Source: Thelephora terrestris
Lineage: Eukaryota > Basidiomycota > Agaricomycetes > Thelephorales > Thelephoraceae
Reading direction: 5' to 3'
DNA: 64,000 nt
Assembly: GCA_015956445.1 (NCBI GenBank)
Contig: WIUZ02000002.1
Coordinates: forward strand, 1,674,001-1,738,000
Every line of letters starts with the position of its first letter. The stretch's first letter is position 1. The translations under genes and the position numbers were made by a program. The notes under the pieces were generated by a model. The model was not told where the DNA came from. It did not search any database and was given only the letters and a program-made list of their open reading frames with translations. Shown one piece after another: positions 41,354-53,851 of the stretch.

Positions 41354-43161
41354 TTAAGCACCAAGATACCCCTCGGTCCTCCTCAACATCCTCAACAGAC
41401 CACGATGAAGCGAACGAGCGGCGATGGGATTGCCTTGGTCGTCGAGAGGGGTGACGTTGGCGAAGTTAGTGATCTTCCCGAAGACGGCGTTGAAAGCGTC
41501 GGCTTGCTTTCCAGTCTTCGCTGGGGCGCCGTCAGCTGCGGTCTTGGCCTTCGCGCAGGTGGCTTTGGCGGTAGCGTCGGCTTTGCAGGTGTTCACGAGT
41601 TGGTCGCACATGAATTGGGTGATGATGTCGATGTTTTGGGCCGAACCGTGGTTGTAGCTCACTGTGTTCCAAGTTGTGACGTTAGCGTGATTTCCTACAA
41701 GAGGATGGGGGGCAAAGGTTACCTTTGTCGACGGGCTCGAAGGAAGTTTCGCGACGACCATCGAAGCCGGCACCGAACTGGATCTCGGGAACGCTACAAG
41801 ACCCAAAGTTGCCAATGTTTCCTGCGTTGTTGTTTCCGTTGGTCGTATTGGTTCCGTTTTTTGCGTTGGTCGTGTCGGTTCCGTTCTTCCCATTGGTCAG
41901 GTTGGTTCCGTTCTTGCCGTTTGCCATCTTCGTCCCGTTCTTTCCGTGCATTCCGTGGTGCTTGTCGGTGCCGTTGTTTCCACCCATGTTGGAGACGATG
42001 TTGGACTTGGTGCCGTCGGTGGTCTTGTTATTGCCGTCCTTCATGGGGTTGAGTAAATCGCTGTTGCCCATGTTTCCACCAGAGTTGGTCTTGAGATTGC
42101 CGTTCGTCTTGTTATCCCCATTCTTGTTGTCGCCGCTCTTGGTGTCCCCATTCTTTTTACCCCCGTTCTTGTGCTTCTTGTCTCCGTTCTTCTTGTCGCC
42201 CCCGTTCTTCTTGTTACCTCCGTTCTTCTTGTCGCCTCCGTTATTCTTGTTGCCTCCGTTATTCTTATCGTTTCCCTTGCCGCCGTTGGTGTTGGTTCCG
42301 TTATTCTTTTTGTTCGCGTCCAACACCTTGCCTCCTTTACCGTCATTGGCGGTGCCGTTGGTTCCATCCATCATGCTTCTAGCGGCGAGGCGGACCTGAT
42401 CAACGAGAAGAGGAGCTTTGAAAAAATCAGCGATAGAATCCAGAGACATCGTCAGGAACACCCGTACCGTTGGTATCAAAGGGTACGGTGTTTGGCTGAG
42501 ATCCACGAGTGACGGTAGTCCCCGTAGCGGGGTCGAAAAACAGGTTGGGGTCGTTCGCGGCGTCTTGAGCCTGAACAAGTCCGTTGAGCTGATTGTTCTT
42601 TGGAGCCTTCTGACAGTAGACGGAATTCAGGAGTGTGGGCGGGTTCGTGCTGGAGTCCGGAGGGGTGTTCTTCTCAGTCTGGCGGTATTTCACGGCAGCG
42701 GCGATCATCTTGGACTGAGTGATGGTATCGAATTGACGAGAAGCATCTGCAGAATCTCGTCAGACCCTCCTCGTAACACACGAAGAGCAAGGGGAGCACG
42801 CACCGATGATTTTATCAGCCATGTCTTGCTGCGAACACTCCGGTTGGACAGCCAATAGCGGAGCAATCTGAGCGACCGAACAAAACGACGCGTAAGGTAT
42901 CCACAATGCTTGGTCAATAATAGATCTCCGAGGGGCCACATCGTAAGGTGAACAACTTACAGCCTCGTCAGCCAAAGCGTCACAAATTCCACCACCGCAA
43001 GCAGCAGCGATCTCCATCAACACATCAGGTTGCGCTTGTCCAAACCTACGAGCGTAGATTGCCCGTCCATCGCGTTCCAAAATCCAGGTTCGAGCCTCAA
43101 CGCTGCCGAGCAGTAAAACGGCTTGGATGACGGAGACCAAAAGCGCAGCTCTTGCAAACAT
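41354..43161 (-). CDS. Secreted protein with long Asn/Gly/Lys repeat region
   Basis: The start MFARAALLVSVIQAVLLLGS is a clear signal peptide, cleaved probably at VEA/RTW. The mature N-terminal part (QPDVLMEIAAACGGGICDAL, PLLAVQPECSQQDMADKIIG) and a middle part (VYCQKAPKNNQLNGLVQAQD, then ANDPNLFFDPATGTT) contain paired cysteines. After an intron, about 150 residues consist of imperfect KNGG, KNNGGD and NGTN repeats, so many N-glycosylation sequons occur. The C-terminal domain (CSVPEIQFGAGFDGRRETSF, SYNHGSAQNIDIITQFMCDQ, ADAFNAVFGKITNFANV) is conserved in Agaricomycete secreted proteins as I recall them, function unknown. Cell-wall association is plausible. The repeat array is encoded by near-identical 15-18 bp units and is likely length-variable. 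Confidence 0.75.
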
Positions 43162-45593
43162 GACTTGTCGAGAGGGCGGAGGTCGTCGAGAGAACGAGAG
43201 GCGGGGAAAGAGGTGGGTAAAATTGAAGATGAAGAGGAGCTGGGGAGCCGGGCCCGATGAACTGTGTGTGTAGCCAAAGTCTTTCTTTGTTGCGATGAAT
43301 GAAGGGATTGGACACCAGGTCAAAAGGCTTGAAAAGATCGACTGAAACTTTCCAGCGTCGTGCAACGACGAGGGTCCAGAAAAAATGAGGGGAAGGAAAA
43401 GAGAGAGAAAGTGGGCTTGAAAGGTAGGGACAATAATAACCAGGCCCTTTTATCCTGCCTCTGCAGAGAACAGGGCCCCGGAGATTTTCCGGGAACAAAG
43501 GGTCCCGGCCTCGCATTTGGTGCGGTAGGTATTCATATCTGAGGAACCTGATCCTCCTTATTTGAATCTATATTTAGAACGTCAATTCTTCACAACGGCA
43601 TAAGTATAGTGGTGGGCATACGCGAACGCAATCGGGTGGGTGGGACAACGAGAGGCGGGTCGTCGCCTGTCATCGCTCTGTTTCTTGGTTGCGGTAATCA
43701 TGGTCACCGCGTGATAGGCAATGGAAAGATCGATATCAGAGGTTCCCTCCGCATACGCTTTGTCGGGAGCGGAGGTCGCCGGAACAGTCGATGGCGGGAG
43801 AGCGCTTAACCGCGACTGTTCTGTCAGGAGACTAACAAATATGTGCGGGTAACATGCAGCTACATGCACGCACACCCTAAAACGAGGAACACAAGGGCCT
43901 GGCCGCCCAAAACAAGCGAATTTTTTTCGGCAGCCATTAAGACTCCAGCGTCTATCCGGAGACAATGGTAACGATCTGGTAACAATGAGAGTCAGGCGCA
44001 TGTCAACGAGCGAAACGATAAAGGAAACTCATATCGCACCCTAGCCAACAGACGCGACATAAAGAATGGCTATCGGGTATTGGGTACAGTTCGTGTAGTG
44101 AGAGCGATGATCTATAATAGTCTATAATTGTCAAACCGTTCAGTGACGACAAAGGGAACTGGATGATGAGGGGTGCGTCTTGACCTGGTGGTTGTTAGGC
44201 AGCATTGCAGAATGAATGAGACGAGGGCCTAGGCGATAGGGACAGTTATTTTGGGAAAAGGTTTGCAGGGAAGGACGAAAAGGAGGCAAGGCAAGTCTAC
44301 GCAAACCACCCGGACTGAAGGGTCGGAAATGGAAATAGGCTCATAAGGCTGGCATTGTCCGCAGTTCCTCTGAATGCCCCTGGAGAGATCATATCCAATC
44401 AGTCACATAATCGGCCCAGCCAGCCCCCTTCGCACATCTCAACAACCCAGATGTCGCGTGCGAAGGCACGACGGAATATTGTTGCGCCACCATATAGCGT
44501 TTCCAGGGGGAAGTCGCAACCATCTCGTATGCGCGGGAAACGAGAGACTGCGGGCAGGACTCTACGAACCTCCTGGTATCTTTAGCGATGCAAGACTTAG
44601 AGACCATTTGCGAAGGCTGGGAATGTGGCTTTCCGCTGTTCATCCAGACAGGGCGCGACTGGGAACATGATGTAGAAATTCTAGTAGAAACGAGGTGAAG
44701 ATGGGCGCACGTGGGTCGTATTTCCAACGTATACAAAACTCGAAGGGCGATGGAAACCCGCTTCATAAGGAATCCACCGAACGCAAAATATTCCCAAAAA
44801 TCATCCGAGGACAATCCCAACCTCTTCGCTCGAGGGAAGTGCGACGAAGGAGATGAATCTGGCCGTAGGCTGCGGTCCAAGATTTCGGGGCCTTGTCGTT
44901 CGGAGACGTGTAACGTATATGCGCGTGGGGAACGAGTTGCAGCGGAACCTCGATTCATGAACTCGGGCTCAGGAGCAGTGAAACATCCACTATCTCTAAT
45001 GCTAAACCATTTACAACCCTACGAGCCAGCATGCATCCAATTACGGCAGCTCTTTCCTGTAGAGTTGAGATGGGCAGCAGGGGTCCCAACCGGAGGAACG
45101 GTGATCTAGCTGTCGAGTGAAAACTTGGCTGACAAACGACACCCAAGGCACAAGCGCGGTCAAAGGGGTATCGACATCTGTTCGGTGTTGACTTTTGGAA
45201 TGTAGGCACGAACGCAGGACGGTGCTTATGTGAGTGCGACCCCATGTTCAGCGCCGTGCCTGATTCTAACATCAGCCAAGCACTGACTGTGTGTCTCAGG
45301 GAGCACCGTATTAAAATGGAACCTCGCACATTAGCAATCCGTCTGCCGAGCTGTCGAAGGTAATTCAACGCTGAGATTCAAAACCCATTCACGATCACCT
45401 TGCCGAACAACTCATGTGTCCAGTGCGTTGACGAAAACCGGATCAATGGTGACAGTTCCTCACAGGCCTCACCTCTTATGCTTGCCATGAGGATTAGTTG
45501 AGGCCACCGCATGCCCAAATACCCATCAGATATATATCTGATGCACTTGCTGGCGACCTCGAGTTCACCCCGGTCCCCTCCAGCGCTTTTGCC
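43162..45593. other. Long intergenic region before the kinase cluster
   Basis: About 2.4 kb. The right part (from about 44960) is the first copy of the tandem duplication, matching about 49370-50028. I saw no motif in the open stretches on either strand (for example around 44400-44950). A/T-rich stretches near 44100-44140. Confidence 0.45.
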
Positions 45594-47420
45594 ATGTCAG
45601 CTTCGGTCTTGGAAATCCAACGACAGCTTGGGGGGCTCAACCCCTCCGACGACACCTATCGACAACTCCTTCAGGAACTTCTCACCCACCCGGACCTGAA
45701 AAAGTACATCCATGGCCTTCAAGAGACCGATTTACAACGATTCGTAGAGCTCCTGGATGAGGTGAGCGAGGTCAACATCCATGGGCCACGGAGTGCTAAT
45801 TTATCCGAGTAGGCCCTCAACCACATCCAAGTCACCGATGACCTTTTTCGAAAGACTTTGCGTAGGCTGCAGAGCATATGCAGCAACCAAGGGATCCTCC
45901 CCTCATCTTATCTCATTCCGAACGAAACCCTTTCGAACAGAGTAGGACCAATCGCTCCTGGAGATTTCGGTGACGCATTCGAAGCAGAGCTCGGTGGGAA
46001 GAAGGTTTGCATCAAGGTTTTGAGGTCGTACGTCCAGGACACTAGTGACCTCGTAAAAAGGGTTCGTGCATTTGCCGTTGATCACCGGAATCTGTGGCTA
46101 AAATACCTCGGACCGGTAGATATTTTACAGAGAAGTAGTTGTGTGGAAGAGATTACAACACCCAAACATCGTTCCTTTCCTCGGAGTTCCCACCAAGAAA
46201 CCGCCACCGTTCGAGATGGTTTTTGATTTGATGGAGCATGGCACACTGACTGAATTCGTGACAAAGTACCCGAAAGTAGATTGCATTGGCCTGGTAAGCA
46301 AATCGATTCCACAGTCGCAACTTCGCTCTAACCTCCAGATATCACAGTTGTGGGACGTGGCAGATGGCCTCCACTTCCTTCACTCGTGCAACATAGTACA
46401 TGGTAACTTGAAGGGCGTAAGTTTTCCCCCCTTTCACAACTTATCCCGCACTCCGGGAATTGATCTTAGTAATGAACTCGAAGGCGAATGTTCTAATCGA
46501 CAAGGAGGGTCACGCTCGCCTCACCGATTTTGGGCTGGCCTCTGTAATCCAGGGGGAGAACTCAACACGTAACCCTCAAGACCGGGGCGTGGAAGGTACG
46601 AAAGCATGGGTAGCACCCGAGATCTTGAGAGGGGGAGCTGTGACCAAAGAAGGCGATGTCTTTACGTTTTCGATGGTAGCAGTTGAGGTATGAACAAGGG
46701 GAATCATACATGAATCGTTCTGAACACCAAACAGGCATTCACGGGAAGCCCCCCTTTCGCTTCAAATTATCAAACCGCCTTGTATAGTATAATGGCAGGG
46801 ACCCGACCCGAACGACCAGATACCATGAGCCACGAAGGATTGTGGGAGCTTATACAGAGGTGCTGGGGTAAAGAGCCAGAGATGCGGCCGACCACGATGG
46901 AACTATTCGAGTTCTTCCCAGCGTCGTGAGTCCTTCCTTCTCCATGTCGAGCGGACGACACCTCATCCCTCCAAGGTTCCCGGGGAGAAGGGATATATCG
47001 AGGGTACAGCCACTTCCAAACTCGCCGTCATCTTGGAGTTTGACGGAACCCGGGATCCAGATTGGCGGAACAACTGAGCTCCGCACAGATCTGGGCGTGG
47101 AAGGCGTGCGGGACGAGCCAAGGCCCTCAGCTCTATCTCCCGGGGGTTCAGGCATGCCTGAGCCAGCACTGCCGCCGCCCGAGCATAGTAGCGCGTTGAG
47201 AGCAGGTACGGGCGAATGTCTGATATCGATGTCCCATTTAGCCTTACGGAGACTAGATCCTCCTGCCGCGTCTCCGAGCTTCTCGAGACGGCTCCGCAAT
47301 GGTGATCTCTATCACGAAGCGGCGAGACGGCTTCTGCTCACTCTAAGTTGTGTTGACAGTTTTTCGACATCTTTTTGCCGCCGTCACGAAGGCTGCCCCC
47401 CGCGGCCGTGCGCTGGATAG
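45594..47420 (+). CDS. TKL-like protein kinase family member, predicted pseudokinase (copy 1)
   Basis: Starts MSASVLEIQRQLGGLNPSDD, with a helical N-terminal region of about 90 residues. The kinase domain has an altered glycine loop (PIAPGDFGDAFEAELGG), the ATP-binding Lys in KKVCIKVLRSY, the alpha-C Glu in REVVVWKRLQHPNIVPFLGV, a hinge VFDLMEHGTL, and a catalytic loop reading HGNLKGANVLID. The expected catalytic Asp (HGDLK) is Asn. DFG is present (LTDFGLASV), as is the APE (WVAPEIL). The kinase domain ends near LWELIQRCWGKEPEMRPTTM. A Pro/Ser/Gly-rich tail across two further introns ends FSRRLRNGDLY and a few more residues. About eight introns. Because the Asp is missing, phosphotransfer is unlikely; nucleotide binding remains possible. 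Confidence 0.72.
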
Positions 47421-48413
47421 GAAAAAACTTGCACAATGAGGGTCGACGTTAGGAGAGGCCTCCTGCCGAAGTTGGGCAGTTGCTGTCGTTTTAAACGAAT
47501 GACGAGACTTGTTTTATTTATCCTCCTCTTCACACTAATGTAATCTAATTATCTTCCATTTTAATAAAGACGCCAGTACACCATCAGGCCTATGAACGAC
47601 GGAAACGAAGCTGGTATGTATCACTCAGTCCGAAAAAGAATTATCTCACTCGCTCTCCATCTCCTTAGCAGTTGCACAGTCGTTCGCGCCGTTTTCATGC
47701 TGCGGAGTTGATTCCTGGAACCATATGTATTATTTCAACACCTGTAACACGAAAATCCTCGTTTCATTCGTGGCAAAGTAGGGGTCCGAGCATAATTTTG
47801 TGCAGACATTCTACAGAACAATATCAACCAAAAGATCCAAATGCACAGAGCGCGTTTACTGGAGTCATTAAATCCTTCAGGCCACTACGCAGTGACATAA
47901 AAGGCGGTTTTAGTCGATAAGCCCAGAGGAAACGAGGTGCTGTAACACATGAGCTTGATCCAACCAGCTCAAAATTGACTATAACGTTACATCCCTTGTC
48001 GGTGATCGTCGGTTGTTATACGTGGTCTGCTTGAGGAGACTATCAAAATTGACCCGATCGCTTGGGTACTTCGCAAATCCCTGCATGCTGAATCCGTACA
48101 CTTCCACGTTGGCAGCCCGACCGTGAACCAATCAATCAACAGAGAACAACCGGCATCTACACACCCAGACGTGAAGAAGGCGTACTCGATTCGGATGAAT
48201 GGAAGGGTGACCACGTGGGTCTCCACTCATCCCACAGCGTGGCGAACGCAGTACCGCAATCCGCTGAGTAGGATCCCGATAGAGAGAGGCTGGGGTCACT
48301 GCAGGGAATGGATTATGCGCGCCACGTTCCAGCAGGAGAGGTGGGTATCCGGAATCACCGGGGGAAGAGGGGAGATGGAAGATCGTTGGTACAGGAACCT
48401 TTCCCCGTGTCTA
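47421..48413. other. Spacer between kinase copy 1 and the decayed dsRBM relic
   Basis: About 1 kb, similar to 51833-52500 in the second unit. No gene seen. Confidence 0.4.
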
Positions 48414-48720
48414 CTACCACGAGAGACGGCGGTGTATTAGAATCACTGCAGATAGCTGATATCCGTTGATGAATTCTACAGAAATGTAACGCCTGCCCGG
48501 CTTCAAGCCCCCGAAGGGTGGTTGAGTGTCATTTATTGTACCATAATCGAGGGATTGCGTACAAACAAGACCTATCGTCCGGAAGTAGGGGAGTGCCCGA
48601 TTTTCGAGCACCGCAAGCCTGAAGCTTGTTATTGTTATTGACACGAAGAGAAGGCCACCCTCCTCAACACATTCCCGCGCGTGACTGGGCCGCGTGGCAG
48701 GCTGACGTCCACCATCCGAC
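48414..48720 (-). pseudogene. Relic of the double-stranded-RNA-binding gene (3' part)
   Basis: Matches the last exon of the gene at 52530-53574: the word FVSITITSFRLAVL parallels FVSTTLTSSRLAML, and the DNA beyond can be aligned to QVSLVRQFLQDHGLTGDT only by changing frame several times. No dsRBM exon is recognisable upstream. Clearly decayed. Confidence 0.6.
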
Positions 48721-50028
48721 AGAATCCTCATTCGGCTTTTGATCCAAAAGCGTCGGGTTGATGAACTTTCAACACTCTGTTCCGTTCGAGAAGGGCGGTA
48801 ACATCGGCGCCGGGTGAAACTCAAGCCATTAGATTGACTGCCAGGAGCTGGATCTCCCATTGCTTGTGTGGTATTCTTTGTGAGACGGATCATCCCACGT
48901 AAAAAGTCAGACTGGATAATTGGCGGTGCGTACCGCCCGCTGTCTTCGTGAGATCCACTGTGGGCTCCGGCCACGGGGTTTAAATTAGACCAGGTTTGAT
49001 TGGTATTGGACGAGATAATTTCGGCTGTCAATGAGGCAGACTCCTGCTGCCCCGTCATACTCTAAAGTGGCAGCGCACAGGTTCAAGTTTGAGGGGTGAG
49101 GGAGGTGTGAGGGTGACATCACGGAAGATGTCGTTGACCTGCCAGAAGCGTTCACGTTTTGGTAATCTGTACACATGCGAGTATTTGGCTGTAGTTGGTC
49201 CTTGAGCTCAGACCTCCAGAGAGCAGATGCCCAAGTGCCTCGGCCAAAAGTTCGAGTGGGGCTCTGTGAGTCGGGTCTGCCATCGCGCAGGAGGAAGTAG
49301 GACGTCAAAAGCGCTGAAGTGCTGATCGAGTGACACTTGACGCTCCCGGGCCGGCAATGCCTCGCGTGTACGCGTGTGAAACTCGGCAACCGAACAGCGA
49401 AATGAAACATTCACCGTCTCTCGGACCCCAAACCGTTTACAACCTACGAGTATCTGGGACAATTTTCGATAGAAGGCAGCTGAGAATCTATTCAAATACT
49501 CATCCTTCTTCCGAATCCTTCCAAAGAATTGATGGGCATTTGATTGCAGCGGCTCTTTCCAGGAAGAATGGGATGTGGGAACATGGATCCCACTTGTGAG
49601 AGGATAGCCGTGATCTAGTGGCTGGCAAGTAACCCCTGCACTGCCAGACGACACCTAATCGGTCAAAGGTGCATTAAAATCTGTCAAATGTCGACCGTGG
49701 AATGTTGCCTCACGTAGGCATGAACACGGGGCGGCGGTTATGTGAGTCGCAACCCCTCACCCAGGGCCACGCCTGATTCTCAAATCAGCTAACCATCGAT
49801 TGGGCCTCCAGGAGCACCGATTTGAATGGAACTTACCATAAGCTGGATAACCAATGGCAGTCTTCCCCGCCTCTCCATGCCACGGGGATCAGTTGAGGCC
49901 ACCGCGTGCACGGAATATTCACCCGATATATATCTGGCGCGTTTGCTGGCGACCTCAAGTTCACTCTGGTACCCTCCGAATAAGACCTCCCAAAAATACT
50001 CTCAGTCAATCCCACAAACAGCCTTGGC

Positions 50029-51832
50029 ATGTCAGCTTCGGTCACGGACATCCGGCGACAACTTTGTGGGCACAACCCCTCCGACGGGACCTATCGACGG
50101 CTTCTCCAGGAATTGCTCACCCACCAGGACCTGAAAACGTACATACACGGCCTCCAAGAGGCCGATTTGCAGGGATTCGTAGAGCTCTTGGATGAGGTGA
50201 GCGAGGCCGACACCCATGGTCATCAAGCGTTAATTCATCCGAGTAGGCCCTCAATCGCATCCCAGCCACCGAAGACCTCTTCAGCAAAACTCTGCGCAGG
50301 CTGCAGAGCATATGCAGCAATCGAGGGATTCTCCCCTCATCTTATCTCATTCCGAGCGAAAACCTTTCAAAAAGACCGGAGCCAATTGCTCCTGGAGATT
50401 TCGGTGACGCATTTGAAGCAGATCTTGATGGGAAGAAGGCCTGCATCAAGACTTTGAGGTCGTACGCCCAAGATACCAGTGGCGATGTAAAAAGAGTGCG
50501 TTCTTTCGTCGCCCATCATTGGAATCCGTGATCAAAATATCCGCGACCGGTAGATATTTTACAGGGAAGTTATTGTGTGGAAGAGGTTACAACATCCAAA
50601 CATCGTCCCCTTCCTCGGGGTTCCCACCAAGATACCGCCACCATACGAGATAGTTTTTGATTGGATGGAAAATGGCACATTGATCGACTTCGTGGCGAAG
50701 CACCCAGAGGTAGATCGCATTGGCCTGGTAAGAAATCGTTCTGGCCGCCGCAACCTGCTCTCACCATCAAATACCACAGTTGTGGGATATCACGGATGGT
50801 CTCCACTTCCTCCACTCGTGTAAAATAATACATGGTAACTTGAAGGGTGTAAGGCATTTTCTTTTCCTAGCTTTCTCCGCCACGGATAGTGATCTAAACG
50901 AACTCGAAGGTGAATGTTCTAATCGACAAGAATAATCACGCCCGCCTCACGGATTTTGGGCTTGCCTCGGTGATCCGGGAGGAGAATTCAACGCTCAGCC
51001 CTCAAGACCGGGGTGCGGCAGGTACGACAGCATGGGCGGCACCTGAAATTTTGAAAGGGGGAACCATGAGCAAGGAAGGCGACGTCTTTACGTTGGCCAT
51101 GGTAGCAGTTGAAGTAAGTGCAAGAGAGATTCTCCTTGGATTATTCTGAACATCAAGTAGACATTCACGGGTCACCCCCCCTTCACTTCAAGTTATCAAT
51201 CCGCCTTGTATAGCATAATGACTGGAAAGCGACCACAACGACCTGGTTTCCTGAGCGACGACGGGTTGTGGGAGATCGTGCAGAGGTGCTGGGATCAACG
51301 ACCAGAGAAGCGGCCAACTATGCTCGAACTGGTCGAGTTCTTCCAATTATCGTGAGTTCTCCCTTTTTCATGCCGAGTGGCTGACACCTATCTATCCCAC
51401 GCCTCCAAGATTTCCAGGGGGACGAGAAATACCGAAAGCGCAAGCAATTCCGAGCACACTATCAACTTGGTCTTTGGCCGACCCCGAAGTTTATATCAGC
51501 AGAACCAATAAGCCCCGTACGGACCCAAACAGGCAAGAAATGCAGGATGAACCAGGACCTGCAGATCCGTCCACCGGGAGTCTCCCAGGGGTTGACCCGG
51601 AACTGCCGACGACGGTGGGGCGTCACCCCTCAGAAACAGGTACGGGCGAACATCAAGTATCGATGTCCTATCCAGCTGACAGAAACTAGATCCACCCGAG
51701 CAAGGCGCGGGGGGCGGGCCACCTGGGCACGACGGCCAACGGGTCCCTGAGAAAGGTGTTCCGACTTCTGCCAACGACCGCGCTGCGTCTTCAAGTCTCT
51801 TGAGGCGACTACGCAACGGTGATCTCTTTTAG
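50029..51832 (+). CDS. TKL-like protein kinase family member, predicted pseudokinase (copy 2)
   Basis: Starts MSASVTDIRRQLCGHNPSDG. It is colinear with copy 1 exon by exon: KKACIKTLRSYAQDTS (Lys kept), EVIVWKRLQHPNIVPFLGV (Glu kept), VFDWMENGTL, LWDITDGLHFLHSCKIIHGN with LKGVNVLID, LTDFGLASVIREE, WAAPEIL. The catalytic loop again reads HGNLK, so the Asp-to-Asn change predates the duplication. The tail diverges more (FPGGREIPKAQAIPSTLST) and ends SLLRRLRNGDLF with a stop at 51830-51832, earlier than in copy 1. I see no frameshift. Like copy 1 it should lack phosphotransfer activity. Confidence 0.72.
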
Positions 51833-52529
51833 TGAAACGAGGAGACGACTTCTGCTCACTCTTTTACTCGACAGCTTTACGAACCGTGTTCACGGCTATT
51901 AGAAAAATCGTTCCCCGTGGCCGCGCGCTGAACAAGGGGAGGCCTACATAGCCTATGGAATACAACCGTATCGTAGGAGGCAGGGAAGGGTTTTTGCAAA
52001 TGCTGAGCAGTTGCTGTTGCTGCAAATGGCTGCCGGGACTCCGTTATTCACGATTCCCCGTCCCCTCAATTGCGCAGTCGTTCGCACCATTCGAATTTTG
52101 GGAACTAATTCCCGAAATCACGTAGAACATTGAGTTCCGTTTAGGTACCCCCACCACGCATGGAAACCATCCTCATTCCGTTCGTAGCTATTTGGGTTTG
52201 GGCGTGATTACATACACACATTTTGTGGAATAATATGAATCAAAAGGTGCGGAACTTGTTGACCGAAGTCATTATATTCTTCGGGCGACTGCGCAGTGAC
52301 ATAAAACGGGCTGTTGGATGATATTTCCAGAAGAAACGAGGCACTTTAAGACTCACGCAGGAGAATATGATACCGCCATGGCTGTTATGCGGCCGGGCAG
52401 GGCGTGGTAAATGCAATGCAACGATTCGCTGAGTTGGATCCTGATCAAAGGAGGATATAGACTCTGGATGTCCGCTAGCACAAGAGATGGCGGTGTCTTC
52501 GACCCCACTTCAAGACAACCCGATAGCTG
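51833..52529. other. Spacer, convergent 3' ends
   Basis: About 700 bp between the second pseudokinase gene and the dsRBM gene. No gene seen. Confidence 0.4.
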
Positions 52530-53574
52530 TTAATTGCCGATGGACTTAACAAAAAGGCTTACCTCGGCTTCAAGTTCCTGTATGGTTGCTTGAGTGTCGC
52601 CCGTCAAACCATGATCTTGAAGGAATTGACGTACAAGTGAGACTTGGGCACTCCTCCAGTCCCAGACAAGCAAAGATGGTCTATTTAACACACTCGCAAG
52701 CATAGCAAGCCTGGAACTTGTCAGCGTTGTGGACACAAAGTGAGTGACATTCTCCTCGGTATCTTCTAGCGAGTGACGGATTTTGGGCAGCGCGTAGCAG
52801 GATGGTGCCCAGTCATCCGATAAGGCCCTCAGTTGGATTTCAACCGACAGGTTTGGCGACTTCTAGATAGACATGAAATGACATTCCTGTGAGCGATGAA
52901 CATACCACGGTCCCAGCCGTTCGACAAAGGCAATCATATCGGAGTTGGGGCAGAAGTCAAAACCAATTGTGTACCTCTGTATGATGTAGTATGTACAATC
53001 GATTCGATCCCAGTATATCGGTGTCTCTGCTTGTGCAGCGACATCGATGAGTGGATCTTAGGAGCCAGATGACGGGAAGCAGGGAGAGGGGCATGTGGTG
53101 GTACAAGATACGTCCAACTGAGGACTCTTTTGGAAAGGCGGAATCGTGTGCGATGCCTTGGGTAAGCGGATGACACAACCGCAGACGTTGTACGAGAGAG
53201 GTTACCCCAACGACTAGCTACGTGTATACTTGGAAGCGAGAATGTGCCTCAGTACCTGACGAGCGGCTTCTTCCTTTGCCTGCTCCAAACTCCTGCCGAC
53301 GGCACGACCGCACTCTGTCCCGTCGACTGCGAAAGCGAGTCAGCCGAGAATATGTTAGGCGGTTGGGTGACAGACGGTACGCATGAGCGATCCAGTTGGG
53401 ACAGTGTCGAGGGCCATCTTGACTGTTGCCCCAGCTGAGGCGCTGGGTACCACCGTTAGCTTGCAAGTAGTTGTTTAATTGCACTCGATAGTCTGGAAGA
53501 GTAGTCAGTATGGGTGATGTGTTTGTGCCGTAGAACGGACGATTTGAGGAAGCGATTTCGTAATGGGAAGCCAT
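52530..53574 (-). CDS. Double-stranded-RNA-binding-motif protein
   Basis: Starts MASHYEIASSNRPFYGTNTS. A dsRBM follows: YRVQLNNYLQANGGTQRLSW, HCPNWIAHAY, then across an intron DGTECGRAVGRSLEQAKEEA and ARQVLRHILA. The final Lys/Ala-rich helix carries KEEAA, typical of the RNA-contacting helix. Two later segments read DPLIDVAAQAETPIYWDRID, YYIIQRYTIGFDFCPNSDMI, then KSPNLSVEIQLRALSDDWAP and WRSAQVSLVRQFLQDHG, ending FVKSIGN. Exon boundaries between about 52960 and 53230 are approximate. Such small dsRBM proteins with an extra C-terminal helical part are common in Agaricomycetes, function unknown. The 3' part lies in the tandem duplication. Confidence 0.65.
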
Positions 53575-53851
53575 CCTGTCCTGGAGGTGCTCGTCTAAGG
53601 GTGATTATAAGGGAGTATATTAGGCGCCCAATCTTTGTTTACATTTTGATGGCATTCTGGCCCGGCATCCCGGCATGGCGGATGCAATTCTCTCCACCAC
53701 AAACAACTACGTATATTCCTGGGACGATAGTACTGGGTCTTATCGACCTTTATTCTCAAAACCATGATTTTACGGTAAGAGTTTGATGGCGCATCAGATC
53801 AGCACATGACCAATTTTATTGTCTCATGTTTTGACTGTCCCTAGTCTCGAA

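Larger units (their letters stand above)
44960..48720. repeat. Upstream copy of a ~4-kb tandem duplication
   Basis: Contains a promoter segment, pseudokinase gene 1 and a decayed double-stranded-RNA-binding gene 3' end. It pairs with about 49370-52860. The boundaries are approximate, judged from where sequence similarity fades by eye. Confidence 0.65.
49370..52860. repeat. Downstream copy of the ~4-kb tandem duplication
   Basis: Contains the second pseudokinase gene and the 3' part of the intact dsRBM gene. See 44960-48720; boundaries approximate. Confidence 0.65.

Noticed and set aside
42171-42512. Leu/Val-rich open frames opposite the secreted repeat protein
   Set aside because: They are the antisense reading of the Asn/Lys/Gly repeat and only look like membrane protein.
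43582-44958. Several 100-190 codon open frames between the secreted protein and the kinase cluster
   Set aside because: No motif, poor amino-acid composition and no consistent splicing; treated as non-coding.
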